From assembly GCA_913057675.1 (NCBI GenBank), contig CAJXOL010000008.1, forward strand, positions 1 to 39,347: a stretch of DNA of 39,347 nt, written 5' to 3'. Positions 9,071 through 17,918 of the stretch are shown in pieces. The DNA comes from an uncultured Pseudomonadota bacterium (GTDB lineage: Bacteria > Pseudomonadota > Gammaproteobacteria > Burkholderiales > Eutrophovitaceae). The position numbers and the translations under genes were made by a program. How positions within the stretch are numbered: the first letter of the stretch is position 1; each line of letters starts with the position of its first letter. The notes beneath the pieces are model-generated. The model saw only the letters and a program-made list of their open reading frames with translations, had not been told where the DNA came from and ran no database searches.

Positions 9071-9999
9071 ACAATGTGATCCGTGTAGTCGCGGGGATTC
9101 TAATTGATGCGGATGGACATTTTTTGCTGGCACAACGACCGATCGGTAAAATATATGAGGGGTTTTGGGAATTTCCTGGTGGTAAGGTTGAAGAAAAAGA
9201 ACTAGCATCTGATGCTTTAATACGGGAACTAGAAGAAGAGCTAGGAATTATCCCTGAGACATTTCATCCTTGGATTACAAAGACATTTCGATATCCGCAT
9301 GCGGACGTAAATATCAAATTTTTTAAAGTCACGCATTGGTCAGGAGAAGTTAAATCGCTAGAGGATCAGGAGCTGCATTGGCAAGGACCTGGTTCACTCG
9401 GGGTGTCACCGGTTTTGGAGCCAAACATCCCTATTTTGAAGTCTCTTCGCTTGCCTGATCACTATTTGATAACCAATCTGTCAGAATTGGGTGCGGAAAT
9501 ATTTTTCCAAGCTCTGTCGCGAGCAGTAAAGACTTCTCCGCAATTAATTCAAGTGCGAGAGAAAAATTTATCTTCCTCTGATTTGGAGGCTTTCACCAAA
9601 GAGGTGTTGAGTGTATGTCGCTCAACTGGAAGTAAGGTGTTAGTTAATACGCATTTTGACATCGCTGATAGAGTTGGAGCTGATGGCGTGCACTTGACTT
9701 CGCAACAACTCAAATCGACAATTCGCCGTCCACAAGTCCCTTTGTGTGCGGCCTCTTGTCATTCAAAGGAAGACCTAGTAAGAGTAGATGAATTAGAGCT
9801 TGATTTTGCTGTGCTCAGTCCGGTTAAAGTTACTGCGTCTCACCCGGATGAGAACCCTCTTGGGTGGAGTCTCTTTCAATCCTTGATTGAGGAGGTAAAG
9901 ACACCTGTATATGCGTTGGGTGGGTTGCTCAAGGAAGATTTAAGTGATGCGTGGACTCACGGGGCTGCAGGAATTTCGATGCTTCGAAGGGCTTGGTAG
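9067..9999 (+). CDS. Nudix hydrolase (MutT-type) fused to a ThiE/TenI-like domain
   Basis: Residues 1-130 form a MutT-like domain with a full Nudix box (GGKVEEKELASDALIRELEE, then ELGI), so hydrolysis of oxidised nucleotides such as 8-oxo-dGTP is plausible. Residues 135-310 resemble thiamine-phosphate synthase (ThiE/TenI): QVREKNL, then VNTHFDIADRVGADGVHLT, then YALGGL near the end. In true ThiE the Mg-binding Asp sits in V-N-D-R and another after G-V-H-L-G; here these positions read VNTH and TSQQL, so thiamine-phosphate synthesis is doubtful. The same fusion is known in pseudomonads. GTG start overlaps the upstream stop (GTGA). The next gene converges four bases away. Confidence 0.9.
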   Translation: MNNVIRVVAGILIDADGHFLLAQRPIGKIYEGFWEFPGGKVEEKELASDALIRELEEELGIIPETFHPWITKTFRYPHADVNIKFFKVTHWSGEVKSLEDQELHWQGPGSLGVSPVLEPNIPILKSLRLPDHYLITNLSELGAEIFFQALSRAVKTSPQLIQVREKNLSSSDLEAFTKEVLSVCRSTGSKVLVNTHFDIADRVGADGVHLTSQQLKSTIRRPQVPLCAASCHSKEDLVRVDELELDFAVLSPVKVTASHPDENPLGWSLFQSLIEEVKTPVYALGGLLKEDLSDAWTHGAAGISMLRRAW

Positions 10000-10003
10000 C
10001 AAC

Positions 10004-10180
10004 TTAGTGAGACTCGTCATCTGATAGCTTGTCTTCTGAGGCAACGCTATATTTTCCCATTGCCCAGTTTCCAGTGTCAATTAGCTTACATCGTTCCGAA
10101 CAAAAAGGACGGGATTTTGATTCTTTTTGCCAAATAACTGAATTGCCACAGTGCGGACAATTAACTATGGTTTTTTTCAT
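10004..10180 (-). CDS. yacG: DNA gyrase inhibitor-type zinc protein YacG
   Basis: A 58-residue protein with the YacG zinc ribbon: CPHCG, then a spacer and [17 protein letters not shown], giving C-x2-C and C-x3-C. YacG binds GyrB and inhibits gyrase in E. coli. I chose the ATG at 10180, which leaves six residues before the first Cys pair as in E. coli. The ORF track extends to a TTG at 10204 that overlaps the coaE stop, and I consider that less likely. It is the last gene of the reverse operon, directly after coaE, its usual partner. Confidence 0.93.
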   Translation of the reverse strand: MKKTIVNCPHCGNSVIWQKESKSRPFCSERCKLIDTGNWAMGKYSVASEDKLSDDESH

Positions 10181-10197
10181 ATTTATTTCTTTAATCT

Positions 10198-10812
10198 CTA
10201 ACAATTCTTAAGCGCCAAGGAAATTTGAATGTACTTATCATGCATTATGCGAACTTGCTTGAGGAGCGATGGCAGGTCATCGTTGTTGATAATAATGTCA
10301 TTTGCTACTTTTAACCGCTCTTGCCGATTCGCCTGGGTGCACATTATGTTGGTAACCTCAACGTCAGTCAGGCTACTTCGCTTCATAACCCTTTGAACCT
10401 GAATCAGCTCTTCACAATCCACGACTAAAATACGATTGATAAAAGAATATTGAGCTTTTTCAACAAGCAGTGGCACAACTATAATGATGTACGGCCCAAC
10501 TGCTCTCGAAACAGCCTTTCGGACCTCTTCTCGGATTCTAGGGTGAAGAATTTTCTCTAAATGCAATCTTGCAGCATCGTCACTAAAAACAATTGCCCTG
10601 AGTTTGGGTCTATTGAGTATCCCGTCTTGGATGATATCGCCGCCAAAATGATCTGTAATATTATCTATGGTGTCAGCATCATTCATCGTGAGTTGGTGGG
10701 ATATTTTGTCAGTGTCTATGACGTCAACGCCCAAACGTTCGAAGGCATCTGATACAGCACTTTTCCCAGAGCCAATCCCACCCGTTAGTCCAATGATTAA
10801 ACGTTTAATCAT
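10198..10812 (-). CDS. coaE: Dephospho-CoA kinase CoaE
   Basis: CoaE phosphorylates the 3' hydroxyl of dephospho-CoA, the last step of coenzyme A synthesis. The 204-residue protein has Walker [12 protein letters not shown] near residue 8, the substrate-binding [12 protein letters not shown] near 30, and the conserved VVPLLVEK segment near 113. Length is the usual 200-206. Its ATG overlaps the corB stop (ATGA), so the two are translationally coupled. In pseudomonads coaE is coupled to pilD instead; no pilin peptidase gene is present here. Confidence 0.96.
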   Translation of the reverse strand: MIKRLIIGLTGGIGSGKSAVSDAFERLGVDVIDTDKISHQLTMNDADTIDNITDHFGGDIIQDGILNRPKLRAIVFSDDAARLHLEKILHPRIREEVRKAVSRAVGPYIIIVVPLLVEKAQYSFINRILVVDCEELIQVQRVMKRSSLTDVEVTNIMCTQANRQERLKVANDIIINNDDLPSLLKQVRIMHDKYIQISLALKNC

Positions 10813-12086
10813 TCGACTACCGTTTTCCTTGGCACGAGTTTCACTGACTTGACTGACTTATCTTTTGTTTGCAAGATCTCCAAATAGTAGTCTGATATTT
10901 GAACTGAAATTCCAGTTTCTGGTATTTGTTGAAGGTGGTCTAGTATTAGACCGTTCAATGTTTTCGCGCCATCGAGGGGAAAATTTAAATTAAAGTCTCG
11001 GTTTAAGTCTCGAAGAGTTACAGCCCCGTCTATCACTAAACTGCCATCCAGCATTTTTTTTGCAGATGTCGTAAACAAGGGAGATTGCGTGGTGAACTCG
11101 CCTACGATTTCTTCGATGATATCCTCAATTGTAATCAAGCCCATTAAGTCGCCATATTCATCAACGACGTAAGCCATTCTTTCATGGCGTTCCTGAAAAT
11201 TTTGGAGTTGAGTAAGTAGGCTTGTATCTTTTGGTATGTAGTAAGGTTCTTTGAGAACTTGTTCAATAGACTCCATTGTGATCTGGTTATCTTCAGATAC
11301 ATTTAATAATTTACGCATATGAATGATGCCAATAATTTCGTCAGGACTGTCTTTAAAGGCTGGTATACGGGTGTGGTTAGAAGTGATGATTTCCGTTTGA
11401 ATGTCAGTGATTGGTGAGTTCAAGTTGATAGCCTCGATTTTGTTCCTTGGAACCATCAGGTCTTCAACCGTTATGGCTTGTAAATCAAATAAATTAGCCA
11501 GCATGCTTTGATGTTTTCGAGGCAAGTAGTTGCCGCCTTCTAGAACAAGTGTGCGTAGCTCTTCCTGACTTAATTGTGATGCTTGGTCTCCTAATACGGG
11601 CTTAATGCGTAGGGACCATAAAATGACCTTTACAATACTGTTGGCGACGGATACAAAGGGATGCATTAATCGCATTAGAGGTTCAAGAATATAACTTGCT
11701 GGGAGTGCAATTTTTTCGGGATAGCTGGCCCCAATGATTTTTGGGGTAATTTCGCTAAAAATAAGCAAAGCTACAGTGACAACGAGAGTTGCAATGGTTA
11801 ATGATAATTCACTTTCCCCGAGTAGTTTAAACGTGATAGCGGTAACCAAAGCGGCTGCTGCCGTATTGGATAGATTGTTCCCAAGAAGAATTGAACCTAA
11901 TAATCGATCAGTTTGCCCCAGAAGCTTGAGGGTTTTTTTCGCACCCCGATGCTTATTTTTGGCGAGGTGCCTTAATTGATATTTGTTTAACGCCATCATG
12001 CTTGTTTCGGATATTGAAAAAAATCCAGAAACAACGATGAGAATACAAAATATAATGAGGAGTGTTTGAATGGAAACGTCTTCCAT
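10809..12086 (-). CDS. corB: CorB/CNNM-family membrane protein with CBS pair (YfjD type)
   Basis: The 425-residue protein has an N-terminal DUF21/CNNM transmembrane domain (about residues 5-180, starting FFSISETSMMALN), then two CBS domains (about 200-330, with VEDLMVPR and YGDLMGLITIEDIIEEIVGEF), and a C-terminal CorC/HlyC-type domain. CNNM/CorB proteins are linked to Mg2+ efflux or Mg2+-dependent transport. E. coli yfjD also sits next to ypjD and ffh, exactly as here. The gene overlaps coaE by four bases and lies 70 bases after ypjD. The symbol is by similarity; ion specificity is not shown by the sequence. Confidence 0.9.
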   Translation of the reverse strand: MEDVSIQTLLIIFCILIVVSGFFSISETSMMALNKYQLRHLAKNKHRGAKKTLKLLGQTDRLLGSILLGNNLSNTAAAALVTAITFKLLGESELSLTIATLVVTVALLIFSEITPKIIGASYPEKIALPASYILEPLMRLMHPFVSVANSIVKVILWSLRIKPVLGDQASQLSQEELRTLVLEGGNYLPRKHQSMLANLFDLQAITVEDLMVPRNKIEAINLNSPITDIQTEIITSNHTRIPAFKDSPDEIIGIIHMRKLLNVSEDNQITMESIEQVLKEPYYIPKDTSLLTQLQNFQERHERMAYVVDEYGDLMGLITIEDIIEEIVGEFTTQSPLFTTSAKKMLDGSLVIDGAVTLRDLNRDFNLNFPLDGAKTLNGLILDHLQQIPETGISVQISDYYLEILQTKDKSVKSVKLVPRKTVVE

Positions 12087-12156
12087 GTTCTTCGCCTATG
12101 TTTGAATGTGATGTTTTATTTGAGATCTAAAGAATGCTGGCAGTTGCTTACGTTGA

Positions 12157-12990
12157 TTAATATTGCGGGTTTTGTAAAATAACTTCAGATACCAAACGTG
12201 AGCCAAAGTAAGCAATAATTAATAGTAAGAAGCCGATAATTAAAATTTCTCGTGCGACTCTGCCTCTCCATCCAAGCAGATGTCTACCGATTAGTAATGA
12301 TGCGAAAAGTAGCCACGACGCAATACTAAAAATTGTTTTGTGGTTTATCGGCAGTATTGTGGACTGAATTTCCAAAGAGATAAAAATGCCACTCACCAAG
12401 GCTGCTGACAAAGTTAAAAAACCAAGAAGCACAATTGTGAACAAAAGAGTTTCTAATTTTAGTAGCGGCGGTAAATTTTCAATCAATGGTGAAAGTTTGT
12501 GCTGATGTAAGCTTTTTTCAAGGTAACTCATCATGAGCGTGTGAATTAATGATACCGATAGTAGGCCATAGGCAATAACCGATAATATCAGGTGTATTTT
12601 GAATATTGGTAATTCAGTGTGTGGTATTTGTACTGATGCCCCATCAAATATCGGCAGTAGAGAGGCGACTGCTCCAAATGGTAAGGAGAGCGCGGGCAAG
12701 GAGTTTGCGCCCGCCCATAAGCTATGAGTGGCATAAATGAGGCATGCTGTTGCGACAATGAGAGAGGTAAAGTTCCCTAACCCCAAGTGCAAGCCATTAA
12801 GTCCTAACGAGTAGTGATAAGTTAATGCGATGTGCAACCCAATGGGGACAAGAGTTAAGAAGTTGATCCAAGGTTTTACCTTGGCCCACTTCGAGTTCCC
12901 TACGGAAGGTGACTGTAAATGGCGCCAAATAATCAGCGACAACAACGCATAAGCAAAGGTCGTGGCAAGATGAAGTAAAATTGTATTCAT
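12157..12990 (-). CDS. ypjD: YpjD-type cytochrome c assembly (CcsA-like) membrane protein
   Basis: The 277-residue protein has about eight hydrophobic segments and the CcsA-superfamily features: histidines in the loop HIALTYHYS near residue 56, a HLILSVIAYGLLS helix near 133, and a C-terminal KTIFSIASWLLFASLLIGRH helix followed by GWRGR. The family is related to haem-handling proteins, but the YpjD branch has no firm function. It is divergent from ffh with 75 bases between them, as in E. coli, and heads the operon ypjD-corB-coaE-yacG. Confidence 0.88.
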   Translation of the reverse strand: MNTILLHLATTFAYALLSLIIWRHLQSPSVGNSKWAKVKPWINFLTLVPIGLHIALTYHYSLGLNGLHLGLGNFTSLIVATACLIYATHSLWAGANSLPALSLPFGAVASLLPIFDGASVQIPHTELPIFKIHLILSVIAYGLLSVSLIHTLMMSYLEKSLHQHKLSPLIENLPPLLKLETLLFTIVLLGFLTLSAALVSGIFISLEIQSTILPINHKTIFSIASWLLFASLLIGRHLLGWRGRVAREILIIGFLLLIIAYFGSRLVSEVILQNPQY

Positions 12991-13065
12991 AATTTAATCC
13001 AGATCGTAACAGAATAAATAAGTCGAAATTTTATTAGGCTTTCTTTTAAAGAGTTTCAAAAAAAT

Positions 13066-14409
13066 ATGTTAGATACATTAACGGATCGCCTATCTAGAGT
13101 CATCAAAACCGTCAGGGGTCAAGCTAGACTCACAGACACCAATATTAAGGATGCTCTGCGAGAAGTACGCATTGCCTTGTTAGAGGCGGATGTCGCGCTC
13201 CCAATCGTCAAGGACTTCATTGAAGACGTCAAGGCCAAAGCGCAAGGCCAAGAGGTTTTGGGTAGTCTTACCCCTGGCCAGGCGCTTGTTGGGGTCGTTA
13301 GGGAAGAGTTAACAATGTTGATGGGGAGTCGCAATGCGGAACTTTCATTTGCCGCGCAACCCCCAGCTATTATCTTGATGGCAGGTCTTCAGGGAGCGGG
13401 AAAAACCACAACATGCGGTAAGTTAGCGCTGAAACTCTCGCAGGAGAAAAAACGCGTTTTAATGGTGAGTTGTGACGTGAGGCGTCCGGCCGCTCAAGCT
13501 CAATTGGAGATAATCGCCAAACAAGTGGGTGTCGACGCTTATCCACCCCAAGTTGATAAGTCTGCGATTGATCTCGCCACCGCAGCACTCGAGTTAGCTA
13601 AAAAAAGTTTTTACGATGTTCTGCTCGTCGATACCGCTGGCCGTTTATCAATTGATCAAGAAATGATGAATGAAATTAAGGTGCTTAGCGACACGTTAAA
13701 TCCTGTTGAGACTTTGTTCGTTGTTGATGCGATGCAGGGTCAGGATGCCGTTAATGTCGCACGTACCTTTGCGGACACCCTTGCGCTAACAGGTGTCATC
13801 CTTACCAAGATGGATGGTGATTCACGAGGCGGCGCCGCGCTGTCAGTGAAGAAGGTGACGGGCCAGCCTATTAAATTTATCGGTACTGGTGAAAAAATGA
13901 CTGGCTTAGAGCCTTTTTTCCCAGAACGAATCGCGAATCGCATTTTGGGGATGGGTGACATTCTTTCATTAGTGGATGATGCGAAAAGAACGGTCGATGA
14001 CAAAGAGACGGCCAAGCTTGCCAAAAAACTAAAGTCTGGGAAAAGTTTTAATTTGGAAGATTTCAAGGTGCAGATGCAACAAATGCAAAATATGGGTGGT
14101 ATGGGAGCGATTCTAGAAAAATTGCCTTCGAATTTATCTCAGGCTGCGAAAGGGGCTTCACTGGACGAGAAAGTCGCTCTTAGAACCATTGGTATTATTG
14201 ATTCGATGACGGCAGGAGAGCGACGTCGTCCAGAGGTACTCAAGGCCTCAAGAAAGCGTCGCATTTCTAAGGGGGCCGGTGTGACGGTTCAGGAAGTTAA
14301 TAAATTGTTGAATCAATTTGGACAAATGCAAAAAATGATGAAGCTAATGGGTAAGGCTGGAGGGCTTAAACGTATGCTTTCTGGCATGAAGGGCTCAATG
14401 GGCCGATGA
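13066..14409 (+). CDS. ffh: Signal recognition particle GTPase Ffh (SRP54)
   Basis: Ffh binds signal sequences of nascent membrane proteins together with 4.5S RNA and docks to FtsY. The 447-residue product has the N domain, then the G domain with GLQGAGKTTTCGKLA near 106, DVRRPAAQ near 142, DTAGRLSID near 188, TKMDGD near 246 and the closing GTGEKM motif. The M domain is Met-rich (MQQMQNMGGMGA near 342), with the RNA-binding helix RRPEVLKASRKRRISKGAG near 385. Length is close to 453 in E. coli. No 4.5S RNA gene was recognised in the window. Confidence 0.97.
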   Translation: MLDTLTDRLSRVIKTVRGQARLTDTNIKDALREVRIALLEADVALPIVKDFIEDVKAKAQGQEVLGSLTPGQALVGVVREELTMLMGSRNAELSFAAQPPAIILMAGLQGAGKTTTCGKLALKLSQEKKRVLMVSCDVRRPAAQAQLEIIAKQVGVDAYPPQVDKSAIDLATAALELAKKSFYDVLLVDTAGRLSIDQEMMNEIKVLSDTLNPVETLFVVDAMQGQDAVNVARTFADTLALTGVILTKMDGDSRGGAALSVKKVTGQPIKFIGTGEKMTGLEPFFPERIANRILGMGDILSLVDDAKRTVDDKETAKLAKKLKSGKSFNLEDFKVQMQQMQNMGGMGAILEKLPSNLSQAAKGASLDEKVALRTIGIIDSMTAGERRRPEVLKASRKRRISKGAGVTVQEVNKLLNQFGQMQKMMKLMGKAGGLKRMLSGMKGSMGR

Positions 14410-14451
14410 TAAATGCCATTTTTGTAATTTTAACTAGTAAGGAAAGTCCTA

Positions 14452-15216
14452 ATGCATCATGTTTTTAAGATTATATTTTTATTAGTTTTTTCCCCAACGA
14501 TTCCTGTCGGAGCGATTGAATACACTGCATATTCTGATTACGATCGAGAGAAAAATTGGGCGGATCAAATTATTCCGTCGATCATTGTGGGTGACCCTGT
14601 TTGGATAGAGCAGTCCAACGAGCATAAATTTTTAGGCATCTACACTGAAGCGGAAAACCCCAAGGGTGCAATTATCATAGCGCATGGTCGAGGGTGGAAT
14701 CCTGATTTTGAGCTCTATGGCATGCTACGTGTTTTGTTAGCAGAATCTGGTTACAGCACGCTGTCGATTCAAATGCCCATCCTTGGTGGAGGCGCAAAGG
14801 TTGGTGACTATATTCCGACTTATCCCGAGGCATTCCATCGATTTGATTTGGCTGCTGAATTTCTAAATGTAAGAGGTTTTGATAATATTTCCATTGTTTC
14901 CCATAGTCTTGGGGCTACTATGGCTAATCACTATCTCATTACTGTAGATGAGACACTAGTTAATTCCTGGGTATTTGTTAGCATTCTTAATGGGTTACAG
15001 GAAATGTTTAGAATTAAGATCCCCGTTATGGATGTGTTTGCCTCAGACGACTGGGAAATTACAGTGGTTGGCGGATATGAGCGGAAACAGCAAATAATAA
15101 AGGTCCCAGGATCCAGACAGGTAGTCATTCAAAATGCATTACATTTTTTTGAGCGTCGTGAGGAAACTCTTGCCTCAGAAATCAAACAGTTCCTCGATTC
15201 AATTTACGCTGATTGA
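14452..15216 (+). CDS. Secreted alpha/beta-hydrolase, DUF3530-like
   Basis: The 254-residue product starts with a hydrophobic signal peptide (about residues 1-22, KIIFLLVFSPTIPVGA). An alpha/beta-hydrolase core follows: AIIIAHGRGWNPD (HG oxyanion motif) near 80, the nucleophile elbow SHSLGA near 150, an acidic residue in VFASDDWE near 194, and a late histidine in ALHFFERRE near 230. So the Ser-Asp-His triad appears intact. It resembles the DUF3530 family of periplasmic hydrolases, whose substrate is unknown. It sits between ffh and rpsP, an insertion relative to the usual ffh-rpsP order, 42 bases after ffh. Confidence 0.8.
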   Translation: MHHVFKIIFLLVFSPTIPVGAIEYTAYSDYDREKNWADQIIPSIIVGDPVWIEQSNEHKFLGIYTEAENPKGAIIIAHGRGWNPDFELYGMLRVLLAESGYSTLSIQMPILGGGAKVGDYIPTYPEAFHRFDLAAEFLNVRGFDNISIVSHSLGATMANHYLITVDETLVNSWVFVSILNGLQEMFRIKIPVMDVFASDDWEITVVGGYERKQQIIKVPGSRQVVIQNALHFFERREETLASEIKQFLDSIYAD

Positions 15217-15256
15217 CCTTATCTATTGTTGTAAAAACAGTTAGGTATGCAATTGG

Positions 15257-15286
15257 TTGCGTATTTCCACTAAAAAAGCGTAGAAT
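15257..15286 (+). promoter_or_regulatory. Candidate sigma-70 promoter for the rpsP operon
   Basis: TTGCGT (15257-15262), an 18-base spacer and TAGAAT (15281-15286) lie 55 bases before the rpsP ATG, in the first real gap after the hydrolase gene. Spacing and hexamers fit the housekeeping consensus reasonably well. Confidence 0.5.
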
Positions 15287-15340
15287 ACGCGGCTGACTTA
15301 AATTCGGTTATCACATTAACCTAGACATTACGGATACCAA

Positions 15341-15595
15341 ATGGTTGTAATTAGATTATCAAGGAGTGGCAGCAAGCGTCGCCCGTTCTACAATATGGTC
15401 GTAGCGGACTCGAGGAAACCCCGTGATGGGAGATATCTTGAACGAGTTGGTTTTTATGACCCTCAGGCTCCTGACGGAGTTGAAGGCCTTCGTATTGACG
15501 TTGATCGAGTCACTTTTTGGCAAGGAAAAGGCGCTCAATTATCAGATACGGCAGCGCGTTTAGTCAAGCAGCTTGGCGGAAAAAAATCAGCCTGA
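15341..15595 (+). CDS. rpsP: 30S ribosomal protein bS16
   Basis: bS16 stabilises the 5' domain of 16S rRNA in the small subunit. The 84-residue protein has the family start [24 protein letters not shown] and the segment [11 protein letters not shown], and the length is standard (82-84). It opens the canonical rpsP-rimM-trmD-rplS ribosome/tRNA operon. Its 3' end overlaps the proposed rimM start by 23 bases. Confidence 0.98.
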   Translation: MVVIRLSRSGSKRRPFYNMVVADSRKPRDGRYLERVGFYDPQAPDGVEGLRIDVDRVTFWQGKGAQLSDTAARLVKQLGGKKSA

Positions 15596-16091
15596 AGGCT
15601 TAATTTTTATGGGGCGGTTGTCAGCCCCGTATGGTATCAAAGGCTGGCTCAAAGTTCAGGCTTTTACCGCGTCTCCTCAATCTTTATCCAAATACTCACG
15701 ATGGTGTGTCCACTTCGAATCGAAGTGGACGTGGATTGCAGTTGAAGACTCTCGTATTCAGCATCAAGGTTTAATTGCCAAGTTCGTAGGGTATGAGGAT
15801 AGGGAGCAAGTAGCAAAATTAAGAGGTTCAGAATTTGGTGTTCGGCGTGATGAACTACCTGAGTTGCCGGAGAAAGAATATTACTGGCACGAGTTAGTCG
15901 GATTCACCGTAATTAATATCAAGGGTGAACCCCTTGGGATGATTGATTATTTGTTTGATTCTGGCGCTCAGCCAGTGATTGTTTTGAAAGACGGGAAAGA
16001 AGAGCGTCTTATCCCCTGGGTAGACCATATTATTGATCGTATTGATACGGGGAATAAGATCATCACCGTTGAATGGGAGCTAGACTATTAA
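15573..16091 (+). CDS. rimM: 16S rRNA processing protein RimM
   Basis: RimM assists maturation of the 30S head and binds uS19. The 172-residue product has the N-terminal RimM barrel ([18 protein letters not shown]) and a C-terminal PRC-barrel starting at [10 protein letters not shown] near residue 106. Two starts are possible. The TTG at 15573 lies inside rpsP and keeps the first beta strand complete, with spacing to G-x-x-G-I-x-G-W as in E. coli. The ATG at 15609 would cut into that strand. I prefer the TTG, which would couple translation to rpsP. Confidence 0.93.
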   Translation: MAEKNQPEGLIFMGRLSAPYGIKGWLKVQAFTASPQSLSKYSRWCVHFESKWTWIAVEDSRIQHQGLIAKFVGYEDREQVAKLRGSEFGVRRDELPELPEKEYYWHELVGFTVINIKGEPLGMIDYLFDSGAQPVIVLKDGKEERLIPWVDHIIDRIDTGNKIITVEWELDY

Positions 16092-16112
16092 CCTTGTAAA
16101 TGCTGGTAAATT

Positions 16113-16823
16113 ATGAAGCGCTTCGACGTGATCACGCTATTTCCCGAGATGTTTTCCGCGTTAACTCGCAACGGGGTTACTGGTCGTGGGGAGAGTCGGG
16201 GCATATACGATCTTGTGTGCTGGAATCCAAGAGAATTTACGGATGATCTGCGACGAACAGTCGACGATCGGCCCTATGGTGGCGGTGCTGGCATGATTTT
16301 AACGCCAAGCCCGTTAGTTAAGGCTATTCATACAGCTAAGTGTCGCCAATTGAGTACTGGTGCTGAGTCGAGCACCACGATTTATCTCTCACCTCAGGGT
16401 CGTATGTTAACTCAAGAGCTAGTCGAGGAGATGTCAAATATTGATGGTCTTATCTTGCTGTCAGGTCGTTATGAGGGAATCGATGAGCGAGTGATCGAGG
16501 AAAGTGTTGATCTTGAAATTTCTATTGGAGACTATGTGTTGTCCGGAGGTGAACTGCCTGCAATGGTGCTTCTAGATGCCATTATTCGATTGCTTCCGGG
16601 TGTGGTGAATCATCCGGAGTCGGTTGTCGATGAAAGTCATTCTTCGGGTATGCTTGAGTACCCCCAATATACTAGACCAGAGGTGTTTAATGGAAGGCGC
16701 GTCCCGGAAGTACTTATGAGTGGACATCATGATGAAATTAAGCGGTGGAGGCAGGAACAATCTGTTTTGCGTACGCGCCTGAGACGCCCAGATCTATTGA
16801 AGGCGGAAGAGTCAAGTCAGTAG
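16113..16823 (+). CDS. trmD: tRNA (guanine-37-N1)-methyltransferase TrmD
   Basis: TrmD methylates G37 next to the anticodon, which prevents +1 frameshifting. The 236-residue protein has the opening [22 protein letters not shown] near residue 52, and the SAM-binding trefoil-knot signatures [12 protein letters not shown] near 115 and [15 protein letters not shown] near 132. It is slightly shorter than E. coli TrmD (255) at the C-terminus but contains all core motifs. It lies 21 bases after rimM. Confidence 0.97.
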   Translation: MKRFDVITLFPEMFSALTRNGVTGRGESRGIYDLVCWNPREFTDDLRRTVDDRPYGGGAGMILTPSPLVKAIHTAKCRQLSTGAESSTTIYLSPQGRMLTQELVEEMSNIDGLILLSGRYEGIDERVIEESVDLEISIGDYVLSGGELPAMVLLDAIIRLLPGVVNHPESVVDESHSSGMLEYPQYTRPEVFNGRRVPEVLMSGHHDEIKRWRQEQSVLRTRLRRPDLLKAEESSQ

Positions 16824-16870
16824 CAGATGTGAATAGTTCGAGTCAAAATGGATAAAGATTCACTACGTAA

Positions 16871-16900
16871 TTGCCTTCTGGTCGGATATCGAGATATAAT
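16871..16900 (+). promoter_or_regulatory. Candidate sigma-70 promoter for rplS
   Basis: TTGCCT (16871-16876), an 18-base spacer and a perfect TATAAT (16895-16900) lie 22 bases before the rplS ATG, with a GGAG ribosome-binding site between. This would let rplS be transcribed separately from trmD, in line with the higher demand for a ribosomal protein. Confidence 0.6.
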
Positions 16901-16922
16901 TGCGGGTTAAGGAGTAACAATA

Positions 16923-17303
16923 ATGAATTTAATAGAGCAAATAGAAAAAGAAGAAATTGAGCGGTTGGGCGTAACTATCCCGGAATTTTCCGCTGGCGAC
17001 ACTGTGGTAGTTAACGTGAACGTCGTTGAAGGTGAGCGGAAACGTGTTCAAGCATACGAGGGTGTTGTTATTGCGAAGAAAAACCGCGGTTTGAATTCCT
17101 CATTCATTGTGAGAAAAATTTCCTCGGGTGTTGGTGTGGAGAGAACATTTCAATCATATTCGCCATTAATCGCGGGTATTGAGGTGAAGCGTCGTGGTGA
17201 TGTGCGGCGGGCTAAGCTGTATTACCTCAGAGATCGTTCAGGTAAATCTGCTCGAATTAAAGAAAAGCTCCCTCAGAGAAAAAAGGTTGTTGTCGAAGCT
17301 TAG
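16923..17303 (+). CDS. rplS: 50S ribosomal protein bL19
   Basis: bL19 lies at the 30S-50S interface. The 126-residue product carries [20 protein letters not shown] near residue 23, then [34 protein letters not shown] and [16 protein letters not shown], the family signatures in order. Its length is slightly above the usual 115 because of a short basic C-terminal tail. It closes the rpsP operon and is followed by a strong terminator. Confidence 0.98.
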   Translation: MNLIEQIEKEEIERLGVTIPEFSAGDTVVVNVNVVEGERKRVQAYEGVVIAKKNRGLNSSFIVRKISSGVGVERTFQSYSPLIAGIEVKRRGDVRRAKLYYLRDRSGKSARIKEKLPQRKKVVVEA

Positions 17304-17332
17304 ATTTTTTTTGGGATGTGCAAAATAAATAG

Positions 17333-17374
17333 AAATGGCGACTATTAATAGTCGCCATTTTTATTTATTTTTCA
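17333..17374 (+). terminator. Intrinsic terminator after rplS
   Basis: AATGGCGACTAT and ATAGTCGCCATT form a perfect stem (core 17335-17345 pairing with 17348-17358, extended by two A-T pairs) with a very small loop, followed by a T-rich run. It lies 30 bases after the rplS stop. Confidence 0.93.
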
Positions 17375-17437
17375 TGGATTTCTTGAATTTATAAAACTAA
17401 CCTGACATGCTTGTAATCGATTAGATTGCTAACTGAT

Positions 17438-17908
17438 ATGTCTCATACACAATCCTATATTCGAGTTCCTTTTGGGTATATCAGGGTGCTAACCGCAAAC
17501 GATTTAGTTGTTAAGATTGATTGCTGTGAGCATGAACGACAATTGCTTAAAGCCAATCCTAACCGGTTATCTGTTGAGGTTCGGAAACAAATTAATGCTT
17601 ATTTGATTGACTCAAGTTTTATATTTGATCTGCCATTAGATGTAAAAGGAACAAGTTATCGAAAGCGAGTTTGGAATCAAATTGCACAGATACCATCGGG
17701 AGAGACCAGGACGTATAGTGAGATGGCTTTATTGATAAACTCTTCAGCACGAGCGGTGGGTGGCGCGTGTGGCGACAATCTGTTCCCTCTGGTGATTGCT
17801 TGTCACAGGGTTGTGGCACAAAACGGGATAGGCGGTTTTATGCATTCAACCGGGGTTTTCTCGCAGAAGGTAAAATGTTGGTTACTCAATCATGAGGCTA
17901 AAGCTTAA
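17438..17908 (+). CDS. ogt: Methylated-DNA-[protein]-cysteine S-methyltransferase-like protein (Ogt/MGMT)
   Basis: The 156-residue protein has the C-terminal MGMT domain: RKRVWNQIAQIPSGETRTYSEMA and an active-site segment VIACHRVVAQNGIGGF. The catalytic Cys is present, so this is a suicide alkyl-acceptor type rather than the Trp-containing ATL type, but the usual P-C-H-R reads A-C-H-R. The preceding G-x-A-x-x-x-N-P segment is also altered (GGACGDNLFP). The ORF track starts at a TTG; I prefer the ATG at 17438, four codons downstream. It lies 10 bases before xerD. Function as an O6-alkylguanine repair protein is probable but not certain. Confidence 0.82.
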   Translation: MSHTQSYIRVPFGYIRVLTANDLVVKIDCCEHERQLLKANPNRLSVEVRKQINAYLIDSSFIFDLPLDVKGTSYRKRVWNQIAQIPSGETRTYSEMALLINSSARAVGGACGDNLFPLVIACHRVVAQNGIGGFMHSTGVFSQKVKCWLLNHEAKA

Positions 17909-17918
17909 CGATAATCCA

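Noticed and set aside
15609-16091. RimM starting at the ATG 15609
   Set aside because: It would remove part of the first conserved beta strand; the TTG at 15573 fits the family length better, though experimental proof is lacking.
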